Of a stretch of DNA of 13,552 bases, positions 1 to 8,725 are shown one piece after another (within the stretch, counting starts at the first letter, position 1; each line of letters begins with the position of its first letter). The stretch comes from Euperipatoides rowelli. Its lineage: Eukaryota; Onychophora; Udeonychophora; Euonychophora; Peripatopsidae. A program made the translations under genes and the position numbers. The notes under the pieces were generated by a model. That model worked only from the letters and a program-made list of their open reading frames with translations. It made no database searches and was not told the origin of the DNA. Location of the stretch: NCBI GenBank assembly GCA_003024985.2, contig PXIH01S0000370.1; one strand, written 5' to 3'.

Positions 1-219
1 TCTTATCCTTCATCCTAAAGACCTAGGGAATCTGTTCCTTTGGTTTTTACATGTCATATTAACTAGATATATCTGATCCTTCATCCTAAAGACCTAGGGA
101 ATCTGTTCCCTTGGTTTTTACACGTCATATTAACTAGATATATCTGATCCTTCATCCTAAAGACCTAGGGAATCTGTTCCCTTGGTTTTTACAAGTTGTG
201 TTAATTAGATAATATCTCT
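1..219. repeat. 71-bp tandem repeat, about three copies, cut by the window start
   Basis: The phrase ATCCTTCATCCTAAAGACC recurs with a fixed 71-bp spacing, its TCCTT starting at 6, 77 and 148. Copies 1 and 2 differ at only a few bases. Copy 3 matches for about 45 bp and then diverges (ACAAGTTGTGTTAATTAG in place of ACACGTCATATTAACTAG). Each unit carries CCTAGG. The first copy starts at the window edge, so the array may extend upstream. No coding is seen. It probably lies in the intron that precedes the first visible TMEM134 exon. Confidence 0.92.
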
Positions 220-1015
220 ATCAGCGGACATAAAATAGTGCCAAACCGATCAGGTTTTCTTAAAATGATCAATATTTATAGAAAACGAGTTGTTCTTCCA
301 TAGCTCAAGTTGAAAGTGAGTGTCTAATGTATTAATTCGTTAAATAATATCTTGATATTTCTTTAAGGGAGAATTCTGATAAAAGCGTACCGTTCCCCAT
401 AATTTCTATATTATCCATTAAAAAAAATATTTTGCTTGATCCAGGCACTAGATTACTAGCGTCTGTATCTCAGACCTTCCCTTTACCTGCAGCTATTTAG
501 ACGATCATTTGTACTTTAATTCTATTTACCCTTGCACAATTTTTACCTGTTTTTGTTTTTCCTGCTCTGAACAGAGTTTTCTTCCAAAATTTTGTTGAAA
601 CAGGATCATTTTCACTCAAGTTATTATGAGAACACACAAGATTCATAGAAAGTTTTTTTTTTTTTTATGAAGTCTAATAGTAGCCTAGTAATATTGTACT
701 AAGCCACTAAGTAAGAAATAGCTGTACCATTAGTGAGAGAGAAGAAAAAAAATTATTAGAAGTAATGATATTAATTTCACTTGACATTTAAAACAAAAAC
801 TGATATGATTCTTTTTCTGTTGCATTGCTACAGTAAATTATTATAGTTTGAGATACCCAGTGAAACTCTGTGCTTATGTACTGAATATTCAATTATTTAC
901 TCATTATTTTTGTAGATGCATTCAATCTTAATTGATACCGAGTATTTCAAAACTTTATTATTTAAAAAAAAAAAAATACGTTTCTCTTATTAAATTTATG
1001 AATTTTAAATTTCAG
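220..1015 (+). other. Non-coding; 3' part of an upstream TMEM134 intron
   Basis: No ORF or recognisable exon is seen here on either strand. The upstream TMEM134 exon, which should encode the start of the first membrane segment, was looked for and not found, so this stretch is read as intron. It contains T and A homopolymers near 653-666 and 964-976. It ends in the acceptor AATTTTAAATTTCAG at 1001-1015, whose pyrimidine tract is weak. Confidence 0.6.
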
Positions 1016-1060
1016 GGTTAATAGTTACAGGAGTAGTTGTTGAAGCCATCCCTTTAGAAG
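1016..1060 (+). CDS. TMEM134: TMEM134-like gene, antepenultimate exon (45 bp)
   Basis: This 45-bp exon runs from the acceptor TTTCAG (ending 1015) to the donor GTAAGC (1061). Its first two bases, GG, finish a codon begun in the previous exon. Fourteen whole codons follow (LIVTGVVVEAIPLE), and a final G starts a split glycine codon. The run is the hydrophobic end of a membrane segment plus the short loop after it. It lines up with the loop I recall from vertebrate TMEM134, a small charged/proline patch followed by GV-S. Recognition rests on the joined product of the three exons, because this exon alone would be too short to call. TMEM134 belongs to the TMEM134/TMEM230 (DUF872) family of small two-pass proteins of internal membranes. 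Its molecular role is not well established. The N-terminal cytosolic part is outside the window. Confidence 0.83.
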
Positions 1061-1716
1061 GTAAGCTCACCATTTAATAACTTTCTAATGTTTTGCTATT
1101 CAGAGACAACGCCATCTGGTGAGTAATGTGTGAATTCATTGAGACAGTTTAAAGGAAACATCAGTGGTGGTTAAAACTATTTTCGGGCCCTAGGCCAGGT
1201 CCCATTTTTTTTTTAATATATAATATAATCGGATAAATTTATTTTAAAATCATAATATGTAGATAACATTACTAAGCTTTTTATGTCCAGATTTGTGCCT
1301 ATTAAACGCTTATTACAGATATCTAAAATTATTGACATTAAAAATTTTGATATTAAAATATAAACAATCTGCTAATATTTCCCTCTATTATGCTTATTTT
1401 ATGGCTTCATTGTGATTTATGTTTACAAAGTCTTTTAAGCATCTATTTGCAATTCAATAATAATAATGAAATGTGAATAAATATACTGATTTCCTCCCAG
1501 TTTGTAGTGATTTTTTTTAATAAATGGCTTCCCTCTCCTCACAGCTGATGGAGATTTATAATTACCATGGTTATGCAAACAATTGAGCCCCAACATGAAG
1601 TCTGTTATGTTATAACTAAACAAATAAACTCTTAAAATATCAAACTTGCTAGAAAAGTTGAGTAGCAAGCTTCATACAGACAACATTCAGGAACTTGTGG
1701 AGAAGAGTTTCAGGCA

Positions 1717-1917
1717 TTAGAATCCGTTATATGTCCGTCAATATAAATTTGTTGTTACTTGTTACCGTACTAACATGTTATTTAGTGTAGTCTTAACGTT
1801 AGGATATCCTAACCTTAAGATTACACTGACTTTATATCAGGATTATGTGAATCACACTTTAATATAACGAGTACCGCAATTTATATTGGTGGACACTGGA
1901 CATATAGTGGATTCTAA
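1717..1917. mobile_element. Fold-back (palindromic) MITE-like element, about 200 bp
   Basis: TTAGAATCC at 1717-1725 is mirrored by GGATTCTAA at 1909-1917. Further in, ATATGTCC (1730-1737) pairs with GGACATAT, and AATATAAATTT (1740-1750) pairs with AATTTATATT. The centre is GTTAGGATATCCTAAC at 1798-1813, flanked by TGTAGTCTTAA and TTAAGATTACA. The arms are unequal (about 89 and 112 bp), so one has gained or lost roughly 23 bases. No convincing target-site duplication was found, so the exact ends and superfamily are unknown. Confidence 0.75.
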
Positions 1918-2148
1918 CCTTTCATGATTTGGTACGGTATGTAACAATAACAATAATTGAATAAAATGATGAGCCGGAAGAGGCATTGACATTTATAAGA
2001 TTTGAAGGCATTTTAATACTGCATAATAATATGAAATTAACTATCCATGCAAAAATGATTTATGGAATGTAAAATTGAAGTTTACTTAAAACAGGAATAA
2101 AAATTATTAGTGATATACAGTATATGTTTAAAAAAATAGTTAGTTATA

Positions 2149-2502
2149 CAGTAAAAGTCCCAAAATCCGGACTGCTTGGGGATTTCGTGAGTCTGGATTT
2201 TCAGATTTTCCGGATTCTCAGGCAGTATTGTTAAAATTCAAATTTGAAGGAATAAGCATGAGATGAACAGGTTAAATTTTATTGCAAAATAAAAGTACAA
2301 CAAGCAATTGAAAAAGGAAGTTATTTCATACAAAATAAATATTTAAATTTTTTTTATACAACAAATAGAAACTGTAAGACTGAAAATTATTGAACTATTT
2401 GCAGTACATTTATAATGAATTTTTTCAAAATGGCCACCACTATTGAGTCCCGATTCTCAGGCAGTCTGGATTTTTGGCATCCAGATTTTTTTACTTTTAC
2501 TG
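2149..2502. mobile_element. Pogo/Tigger-like MITE with TA target duplications
   Basis: The left end is TA (2147-2148) followed by CAGTAAAAGTCCCAAAATCC. The right end, read on the opposite strand, is CAGTAAAAGTAAAAAAATCT followed by TA (2503-2504). Both arms continue with related CCGGA/CCAGACTGC and GATTCTCAGGCAG blocks. A CAGT-start terminal repeat flanked by TA duplications is typical of the pogo branch of Tc1/mariner elements. At 354 bp with no transposase it must be non-autonomous. A short open reading frame crosses its right end by chance and continues into the LINE relic. Confidence 0.85.
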
Positions 2503-2516
2503 TACTAAATAATAAT

Positions 2517-3011
2517 AGAGGTATGTATAAGTTATCAGTAGCCAATACCAGGAAAAATCATCTATATAAACTGTGTCATAATCAAATAATTTCGAACAGA
2601 TCCAAGAAATGTATTACAAATAGAAGTATCGAATGGTGGAATTGTCTTCTTTCTCACTTATTCCAATCCTTTAATATCAGATCTTTTAAACATGGCTTAG
2701 ATACTTATTTATGGAAAAAAAAACCCTCTTTTTATTTCTCTGATAGATAAAAGTTAATTTAGTGTGATTTGCTTGATTACAGCTTATAAATCAAATTTGA
2801 TGACCATTTCTTCAAAGGGTCAATCTCACTTTTCAACTATATGAAAAATTTTAATTTTTTGGATTTTATGTTTGTATCTTCTTTTATTACTAATAAATTT
2901 GATAACTAGATATTATTTTTGAGAAATGTTTTTCATTTGATTTATCATTTATGTAAATGTTTGTCTCAAGTCATATATGACTTTAGACCAGTGCTAAAAT
3001 AAATAAATAAA
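2517..3011 (+). mobile_element. 5'-truncated LINE: reverse-transcriptase ORF C-terminus, 3' UTR and TAAA tail
   Basis: Codons from 2517 to the stop at 2748-2750 read RGMYKL, then about 30 residues, then TNRSIEWWNCL, then FNIRSFKHGLDTYL. This is the order expected at the C-terminal end of CR1/L2-like LINE ORF2 proteins: RGHxxKL, then a block with xRxIxxWNxLP, then SFKxxLDxYL. LP has become LL here, so the copy is degenerate. After the stop come about 240 bp of AT-rich sequence and then CAGTGCTAAAATAAATAAAT with a short AAAT tandem tail near 2996-3011, as at the 3' ends of CR1-like elements. The endonuclease and polymerase cores are missing. The 5' break lies just beyond the right end of the adjacent MITE. 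The clade assignment is tentative. Confidence 0.72.
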
Positions 3012-3142
3012 AACTATTTTTGCAATGGCAGTAATCTATACGGTTAGGCTATACAGCAATCACAAGTCGCTTAAATTATTAAAATAGAATGGGAAAGTAG
3101 TATATGTAATGTATGTATGACATAAATAAGATTTGTAACGTA

Positions 3143-3797
3143 ACGAAAATATTGTGTATTTTGTATTGCAAATACTTTTCTTAAAGTATTTTGTATTTTA
3201 GATACTTTAATTTTGAAAGTACAGTAAAACCTGTGTTGATAGACCACCCCTTCTGCCATGAAATAGCGGTCTTTCAAAACAGGTGGTCTCTCAAAAGAAA
3301 ACCTGTCTTGAATGTCCACCCCTTCTGCTATAAAATAACGGTTTTTCAAAGGAGGTGGTTTCTAAAATAAACGTTGCCCTTTTTTCAACAAACAGTGCTC
3401 TCTCAAAAAGACCAATACTATATTGAAATACGGTACAATGTTATATTTTTAGACATTTACACATTTGTTTAAATTTGCTTTTTTTTATTAATTTTGTCTG
3501 TGAATAAAAAAAAGGCCCAACTTTCTACAACTCGTGGTCTTACAAAAAAGACTGAATTCAATGCTTGGAATTTAAAAAGGCTGGCCACTGGTCACGTTAG
3601 AGAGGTCTTTATTAAGAGGTCATTTGTGTGAAAAATTGATTGGTGCAAATAATTTGTGGTCTTTAAAGGCAAGTGGTCTCTAATAGCAGGGGTCTCTCGA
3701 CAGGTTTTACTGTATTTTGTATTTCAAATATATTTTTGGGGAAGTATTTTGGATTGTATTTCGCATATTTTTTTTTTAGTATTTTGCCCATCTTTAA
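3143..3797. repeat. AAATAC-rich dispersed repeat interrupted by a MITE
   Basis: Before the inner element the sequence runs through GTATTTTGTATTGCAAATAC and AAGTATTTTGTATTTTAGAT. After it the same phrase resumes as TATTTTGTATTTCAAATATA and ends AGTATTTTGCCCATCTTT. Without the 491-bp insert the repeat would be about 150 bp of GTATTTTGTATTT-type sequence. The same GGGCAAAATACTT wording is a familiar dispersed repeat in many animal genomes, although I cannot name its family. The limits at both ends are approximate. Confidence 0.65.
3222..3712. mobile_element. Pogo/Tigger-like MITE (491 bp) with TA duplications
   Basis: CAGTAAAACCTGT (3222-3234) at the left is the exact reverse complement of ACAGGTTTTACTG (3700-3712) at the right. 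Both sit directly against TA (3220-3221 and 3713-3714). Inside, GGTCTCTCAAAA-type words occur repeatedly in both orientations. They include two near-copies of a CCACCCCTTCTGC block at 3243 and 3318, so the interior carries subterminal repeats. No transposase coding is seen. A 92-codon minus-strand open stretch across 3071-3349 simply reads through the left end and its repeats. Confidence 0.88.
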
Positions 3798-4421
3798 GAA
3801 TAGGATAAAAGGTTAGAAATGTAAAAAAAAAAAAAACTTAAATTATCAATGAAATTAATTGAAAAACTAAAATAGGGATCCATCTAATGGTCTAATTTAC
3901 CTCCACCATAAGTTTTATTATTATAGTCCTACAAATATATTTTTAGTGCCCACAAATTTTTCTGCAAAAAGCTAGATTTAAGTTCCATGATTAGATAATT
4001 ATGCAGTCCTTGCGGAGCGCTTTATATAAATTCAGTGCTAAAAAGTTTAAATGTTTAAAAAAATCCGATTTATTTTTGTTTTTAAAAATAATACATATTT
4101 TTATCCAATCCTGAAGTAAAATTTAATTCAGATCTATAAGCTAAATATAATGGCGTAATATTGTATCCACCCATTAACAGCAAGCAATATGTTCCAGTTC
4201 CTTCAATAATGTTAGAGAAAATTCAGCCATTTACATATTCTAAAATCTAAATAAACAATTATTTATTACTTAGCCTACTCATTGTCATTGCACTCGTTGG
4301 AGTCGTGGATGCCAAATGGCATGGATTTGGACGGATCTTTGTAACTTTCCCACGGTCCATTTCCTTTCTTAATTTCAATTATTCTAAACCGAACTAGAAT
4401 ATTGTTTTTAAATATATAGAC

Positions 4422-4931
4422 CAGCCGTACTCATCAAGCGGGCCGTAACATGATATATCAACGGTCGGCAACCAGTTGGTGTCACATGAAAAAAGCTCTT
4501 CTAAAAAAACGCCTACAAAAAAATAACCTGTGCAAGCACGGAATTATGAACTTCGCTTGGGCATATACACTCTACTTAAGTTCAATAATTACAAACAAGA
4601 CTAGAAATGGGTCTGTCTATGAAACTAGTTTAAACAGTGTAAAATGATTATTTTGCTATTTAATTCTAAATAATTTAAATTTGCCTTATACCACACAAAT
4701 CAACTGTATTTTAAAAAACTGATCACGGAGGGTATAGTTTTATTGTCCTAGTATTACCCACACGAGCGCTACCATGTTAGTTTGTGAGAACCTAAGCGTC
4801 GTCCGTGTCTACTTTACCGTCATTCAATTGTTGCCACTAATTTCAATATTTTAAAAATTTAAATTCATGGCTGCGTTTCAGGCTGCATGTAAAAGCTTGG
4901 CGGCCCACGGGTCACAGGTTGAGTACAGTTG
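4422..4931. mobile_element. hAT-like non-autonomous element with 8-bp target duplication
   Basis: The left end reads CAGCCGTACTCATCAAGCGG and continues into GGGCCG. The right end on the opposite strand reads CAACTGTACTCAACCTGTGA and continues into GTGGGCCGCC. Immediately outside lie ATATAGAC (4414-4421) and ATATTGAC (4932-4939), an 8-bp pair with one mismatch. CA-start ends, GGGCCGCC subterminal words, a second CGGTCGGCAACC block at 4461 and an 8-bp duplication all suit the hAT superfamily. The 510-bp element has no intact transposase. The 65-codon ORF at 4450-4647 lies wholly inside it and resembles nothing known to me. Confidence 0.8.
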
Positions 4932-5460
4932 ATATTGACAATCTTCAATTCATAATGTTTGTTCTATTTATCTTGATGGTGAACTGTTTCACACATCGGT
5001 GCAAGACATTTGTATTTAGATGTTAGTGTTTTGTTTGATACTCTAGGCAAAATGTAAAACTAATGAAACTTTAAAAAATGAAACTTGATAAGTCGTCTAA
5101 ATCACTTCTGCACTTTGCATGCATTAGGCCTAATCAATAAATCACTTTATCATTCCAGGTATTTAATTTTAACTAAACTTAAACAATGTTTAACATACTG
5201 TATTTTATACATTCAGTCCGGACAGGACGATAATCATTAGTTTTTGCTTTTATTTATGCATGCATTTGTTCCTTTTTCCCTTTTAGATTTAGTTTGATTT
5301 TTTTCATTATGTGACAGTAATCTAAGAGTAATGTAAGCTTGTTCAGTGCTTTGTTACTGTTCCTTTCAACTTCACGTTTTGTTATACTGCTGGTTGTTTC
5401 AATTAATATAGCATTCTGCGACAATATCAAATTATTTATTGATCGATAGAAAAAATTACA

Positions 5461-5481
5461 GTTGATGAGTAGCTCATCAAC
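5461..5481. repeat. Perfect 9-bp inverted repeat with 3-base loop
   Basis: GTTGATGAG, a TAG spacer and CTCATCAAC form a perfect short hairpin, followed directly by a C-rich stretch (CTCCCCCCCC). It lies inside the intron and no function is evident. Confidence 0.7.
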
Positions 5482-5910
5482 CTCCCCCCCCTATCCGCTC
5501 CCTGCCCAACCCTAATAAGTGGAATAACCAATCAGTGGTTTTGTTGTTTTTTTAGTAATCCGTGAAGATCAAAATTTTCTCAGCAGACACTAGCCTTTCC
5601 AGGCACTTTAATATTGGGAGAATCATGTTAATAAATTCATTGATACAAAATGGTCATTCTGGCATATAGACTGTAGTTTAATATTCATAATACCTCAGAA
5701 ACATTCAGCATAATACAGTACTATATCTATACACATGTGACGTGATAGGTTTAACTAATCCTTTACATTCATCCAGCTATTTTAGTTAACGTATTAATTT
5801 TTTTAAAAAACTTATTGAATTTTAAAAGTCTAATTCATTTTTCAATTTATTGTTTGTTTATCTGAAAATGACAATCATTCATTCCTTTCCTAAAAAATTT
5901 TTTTTTCCAG

Positions 5911-5964
5911 GTGTACAAAGTTTTGTGTTTTTCATAGCAGGCGTTATATGCTTCATTCCAGGAG
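5911..5964 (+). CDS. TMEM134: TMEM134-like gene, penultimate exon (54 bp)
   Basis: The exon follows TTTTTTTTCCAG and precedes GTAAGA at 5965. Its GT completes the glycine codon opened in the previous exon. Seventeen codons then encode VQSFVFFIAGVICFIPG, and a last G opens a split alanine codon (G|CA). The product is a strongly hydrophobic membrane segment ending in PG. That PG is the start of the PG-x-Y-H signature completed by the next exon, and the FF-x-x-G-x-x-x-x-x-PG pattern is the one I recall from vertebrate TMEM134. The exon is a multiple of three and both flanking introns are phase 1, so skipping it would keep the frame but delete the second membrane segment. Confidence 0.86.
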
Positions 5965-6140
5965 GTAAGATTAAACTGCTACCTAGTGACAAAATTTTTA
6001 ACTAGTCTATACTCATCTTGACTTTCTATTTATTCAGTTCAGACTTTAATACTCAAACTAACTATTCTTAATTAAAAACATCACCCTCTATTCCCATCCA
6101 ACCACCCTTCATTGTCACAGCAAAGGTTAATATATTTAAT

Positions 6141-6527
6141 TACAGTATAGACGTACCTCACTAATATGGCGGGTTAGGTTCCAGATCCACACCATAATGC
6201 AAATATCACCGTGAAGTGAATCGCAGCCTTTTTCTTTTTCCTATATCTATAGAAGCCTTAAAGCAATTCACAGTAAACAAATCATATACTGTATTAAATG
6301 TCCAATAGTGGTAGTTTGGAAAAAATGATACAAAAGTAATAAAAGACTTGTACAGTATAATAAAAATATTATACACCAAAAAAAATGATTGCCATAATAG
6401 TGAAGCGCTGTATTAGCAAAGCGCTATTTTAGTGAAGCATTGTATTAGCGAAGTACTATAGTAGTGAAGTGCCATATTAGCAAAGCACCGTATAAGTGAA
6501 GTGTCATGTTAGTGAAACGCCATATTA
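6141..6527. mobile_element. Pogo-like element end leading into a terminal-motif minisatellite
   Basis: TACAGTATAGACGTACC at 6141-6157 begins like a pogo/Tigger terminus behind a TA. It is followed by CTCACTAATATGGCGGGTT and the phrase GTTAGGTTCCAGA, wording common to such MITEs. About 220 bp further on, the reverse complement of CTCACTAATATGGCG reappears as GCCATATTAGTGA-type units, repeated many times. No matching ACTGTA terminus was found at the right, so the right end is lost or hidden in the array. The right boundary is given as the last recognisable unit. Confidence 0.6.
6389..6527. repeat. 16-bp minisatellite, about 8.7 copies, with alternating unit types
   Basis: Units of exactly 16 bases start at 6389, 6405, 6421, 6437, 6453, 6469, 6485 and 6501, with a partial unit at 6517-6527. 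Examples are GCGCTGTATTAGCAAA and GCGCTATTTTAGTGAA. The last six bases mostly alternate between AGTGAA (6404, 6436, 6468, 6500, 6516) and AGCAAA or AGCGAA (6420, 6452, 6484). This suggests growth as 32-bp pairs. The unit is the reverse complement of the CTCACTAATATGGCG motif at 6157-6171. Confidence 0.92.
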
Positions 6528-6984
6528 TTTTGCACAGAAATCTTGTAGCATAATTTCAGTTTTTTCTCAGGGTAAGATGTTGAACTCTGACTTACACGAT
6601 TTTATTTAATTTTTTATAACTAACAAGTTTTAAAAGTAATTTAGTGTAAGGCAGCGGCACCACACAGGACTGTCTGTTGCGTTGCAGCAAACATTTGTAA
6701 AATAAAGTTTTTCTGTGCTTGTATGCTACACTTGGATTTTCGCTGGTTTGCAGTGGGAAAAATATAGAGCATGTCTTAAAACTTGTTGCTGCGGCTTGTG
6801 ATGGTTTATGTTTGAATCATTGTGCCTTTTTTAAAAAACATTGTTTTCAATGGATTGCGCCACGCACAATGCAACTAGCATATCGTTGGAGTAGTATTAA
6901 AAAAATCTGATCTAGGCGATTTCTCAAATGGTGGTAAATATTGTGAAACTGGCCTGCTTTAACTCTCAACGTTTACTCTTATTC

Positions 6985-7016
6985 TTTTTTCACAAACTTA
7001 ATAGTTTGTGAAAAAA
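6985..7016. repeat. Perfect 14-bp inverted repeat with 4-base loop
   Basis: TTTTTTCACAAACT (6985-6998), a TAAT loop and AGTTTGTGAAAAAA (7003-7016) make a perfect hairpin within the last intron. It is longer than expected by chance in a random AT-rich stretch of this size and may be a fossil fold-back centre. No coding or known regulatory role is apparent. Confidence 0.8.
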
Positions 7017-8065
7017 TTAAAAAAATTGTACCTTCATCTTGATGTCGATTGTAAACAGACATAGGTGTCACTGGTACGGTATCTAAAATACAAGTGCTGC
7101 CTCCAAGTAAGAATAAAAATGTTATGGAAAAAAATAATCCAACGCAATGTGACGCCTAAATTATGCAGCATATTTTTTAACCACTGTGTTACCGATAGTT
7201 CTGTGGACACCAGCCTGAGATGATCGTTATCCATTGCTGGAATACGTTCTTAACTAATTACTATAGTAATTTATTTTAAAATATATTTGCGTTTTTTTAA
7301 TTTACTAAATTCTTGGTAATAGTAATTATAATTCTCAAAGGCATTTCATATCGTATACATTTTTTAATCCTTAGAATGTGAGTGCGTGCATATTTGCTCT
7401 GTCATAGTTTTTATATACAATATCAAAGATTGATTAATTAGATGACAGATGTAAAATTTTTCAATGCCATTAGCTTTTCTATTCTCTCTGCGAGACTTTG
7501 CCATAAAGTGTCGGCACATTATATAAAACTGCATTTGTCTTCTAATTTGTTGTTTTTCCTCATACGGAAAACTCTTTTATCCTAAAGATAAATGAAAGGC
7601 CAGTCACCTCCAACCATTAGTAGATTGACATACACAGTAGTCATGGAAATGACTATGCCTTCAACTTAATTGTTTTCAATCAATACAGAAATTTTATAGC
7701 TTCTGCTCTTCTTGCAGTATAAAATGAAGCTTTTTTCTTACCGTATGTACATCTGTCAGTCCTTCACGAGGAAAAATTATTTTCGTTGGAATTTTATCCT
7801 CAAATAAAAGAATTAACAAAATTTATATTTTAATTTAATTCCAGAATTAAACGCCACTAAAACACTTTATGCACACTCCATAAGAGCTGGCAGTGAATAA
7901 AATTTTAAAATCCAAAGAACAGTCATAAATCCCATAAATGACAGAGTTGTTGTCCAATTCATCCTTCTCTTTGTCTGCTTCCTAAAGCTCTGAAAGATAA
8001 TAAAATTGACAATGAGATTTCTGTGTTTGTCTTATTTAGTAAAGTTGAAAATTTTGTACAAGTGC

Positions 8066-8101
8066 GAGTGAAAAAAACCTGACGAGTGAAAAAACCCTGA
8101 C
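8066..8101. repeat. 18-bp direct duplication
   Basis: GAGTGAAAAAAACCTGAC and GAGTGAAAAAACCCTGAC lie head to tail (8066-8083 and 8084-8101) with a single mismatch. This is a simple local duplication within the intron. Confidence 0.85.
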
Positions 8102-8478
8102 CTGATTCGGTCAATCATCTCTCTCACACCTGATGTAAATCAATGATACTAGAAACGCCATATTCAGGTGCATTTCCAAAATTATAGGGTTAAAATAAGC
8201 TTAAAAACAAAGATTTGTGAATAAAGAAAATACTTTTTTACGAATTTTCAAAATAAAGTCCTGTGTTTTAAATTAGGAATTTATTGGAACAGTTTTTTAA
8301 TATTGTATATTTCATATTTATTTAGACATCTTTAGTGGCTCGCGCGCACACACAAGTTTATTATGTACATGGTCATTATTAACCCGTAAAACATTTTTTT
8401 TAAATACCATATTAAAAAAAGGGAAACGTTTTCCAAAGTTTCAACCTAAGGATTTCTAATTGCTTGATTGTTTGAAAA

Positions 8479-8520
8479 TTATATCAACTCAGTTATATCA
8501 ACTTAGTTATATCAACTTTG
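8479..8520. repeat. 14-bp tandem repeat, three copies
   Basis: TTATATCAACTCAG, TTATATCAACTTAG and TTATATCAACTTTG are consecutive 14-base units within the last intron, about 200 bp before the acceptor. They differ only in the last three bases. Confidence 0.88.
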
Positions 8521-8725
8521 AAATTTTGTTTCTACTGGAACAATTAGACAAAGTAACATTAATAACATTTTTTTTTAATTACTACCTGAATCCTTTATGC
8601 TAATAAATCATTAGTTAACATATTGTTTCTTAAAAGTTAACTATTTTATTATAAATTTATTTATATTTAATCCTAAATTATTATCAATATGTTTACATTT
8701 TTTTTATCTTATATTTTTTTCTTAG

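Larger units (their letters stand above)
1061..5910 (+). other. TMEM134-like intron, 4,850 bp, phase 1, rich in transposon relics
   Basis: The intron has donor GTAAGC and a strong pyrimidine-rich acceptor, TTTTTTTTCCAG, ending at 5910. It interrupts a glycine codon after its first base. It holds a fold-back element, a pogo-like MITE, a LINE 3' end, a nested MITE and a hAT-like MITE, each listed separately. In the stretches 1061-1716, 1924-2148, 3012-3142, 3798-4421 and 4932-5910 I see only AT-rich sequence with homopolymers and scattered short ORFs that lack any recognisable protein. Confidence 0.82.
5965..8725 (+). other. TMEM134-like last intron, 2,761 bp, phase 1
   Basis: The donor is GTAAGA and the acceptor is TTTTTTTCTTAG, ending at 8725. 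It splits an alanine codon after its first base. The first kilobase carries the pogo-like end and its 16-bp minisatellite, listed separately. From 6528 to 8725 I see a strong hairpin at 6985-7016, small tandem repeats at 8066-8101 and 8479-8520, and otherwise unremarkable AT-rich sequence. The slightly GC-richer stretch 6640-7240 contains two 60-codon open frames with no recognisable protein and no clear repeat ends. Confidence 0.82.

Noticed and set aside
1435-1668. 77-codon minus-strand open frame
   Set aside because: It lies in the middle of the first intron. The composition follows the AT-rich background and no domain, splice context or similarity is visible.
2415-2750. 111-codon + strand ORF as a novel gene
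   Set aside because: Its first 30 codons are the right arm of a MITE and the rest is a degraded LINE RT C-terminus. It is a chimera of repeats, not a gene.
3071-3349. 92-codon minus-strand ORF with an internal repeat (two DRYFMAEGV-like blocks)
   Set aside because: The repeated peptide simply translates the duplicated subterminal block of the pogo-like MITE.
4450-4647. 65-codon + strand ORF
   Set aside because: It lies wholly inside the hAT-like MITE, is lysine- and asparagine-rich, and has no recognisable motif.
6719-7234. Two ORFs of 63 and 66 codons in a slightly GC-richer stretch
   Set aside because: Both are short. They lack matching splice sites or any family signature, and sit inside the last TMEM134-like intron. 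I could not define repeat ends either, so nothing is called.
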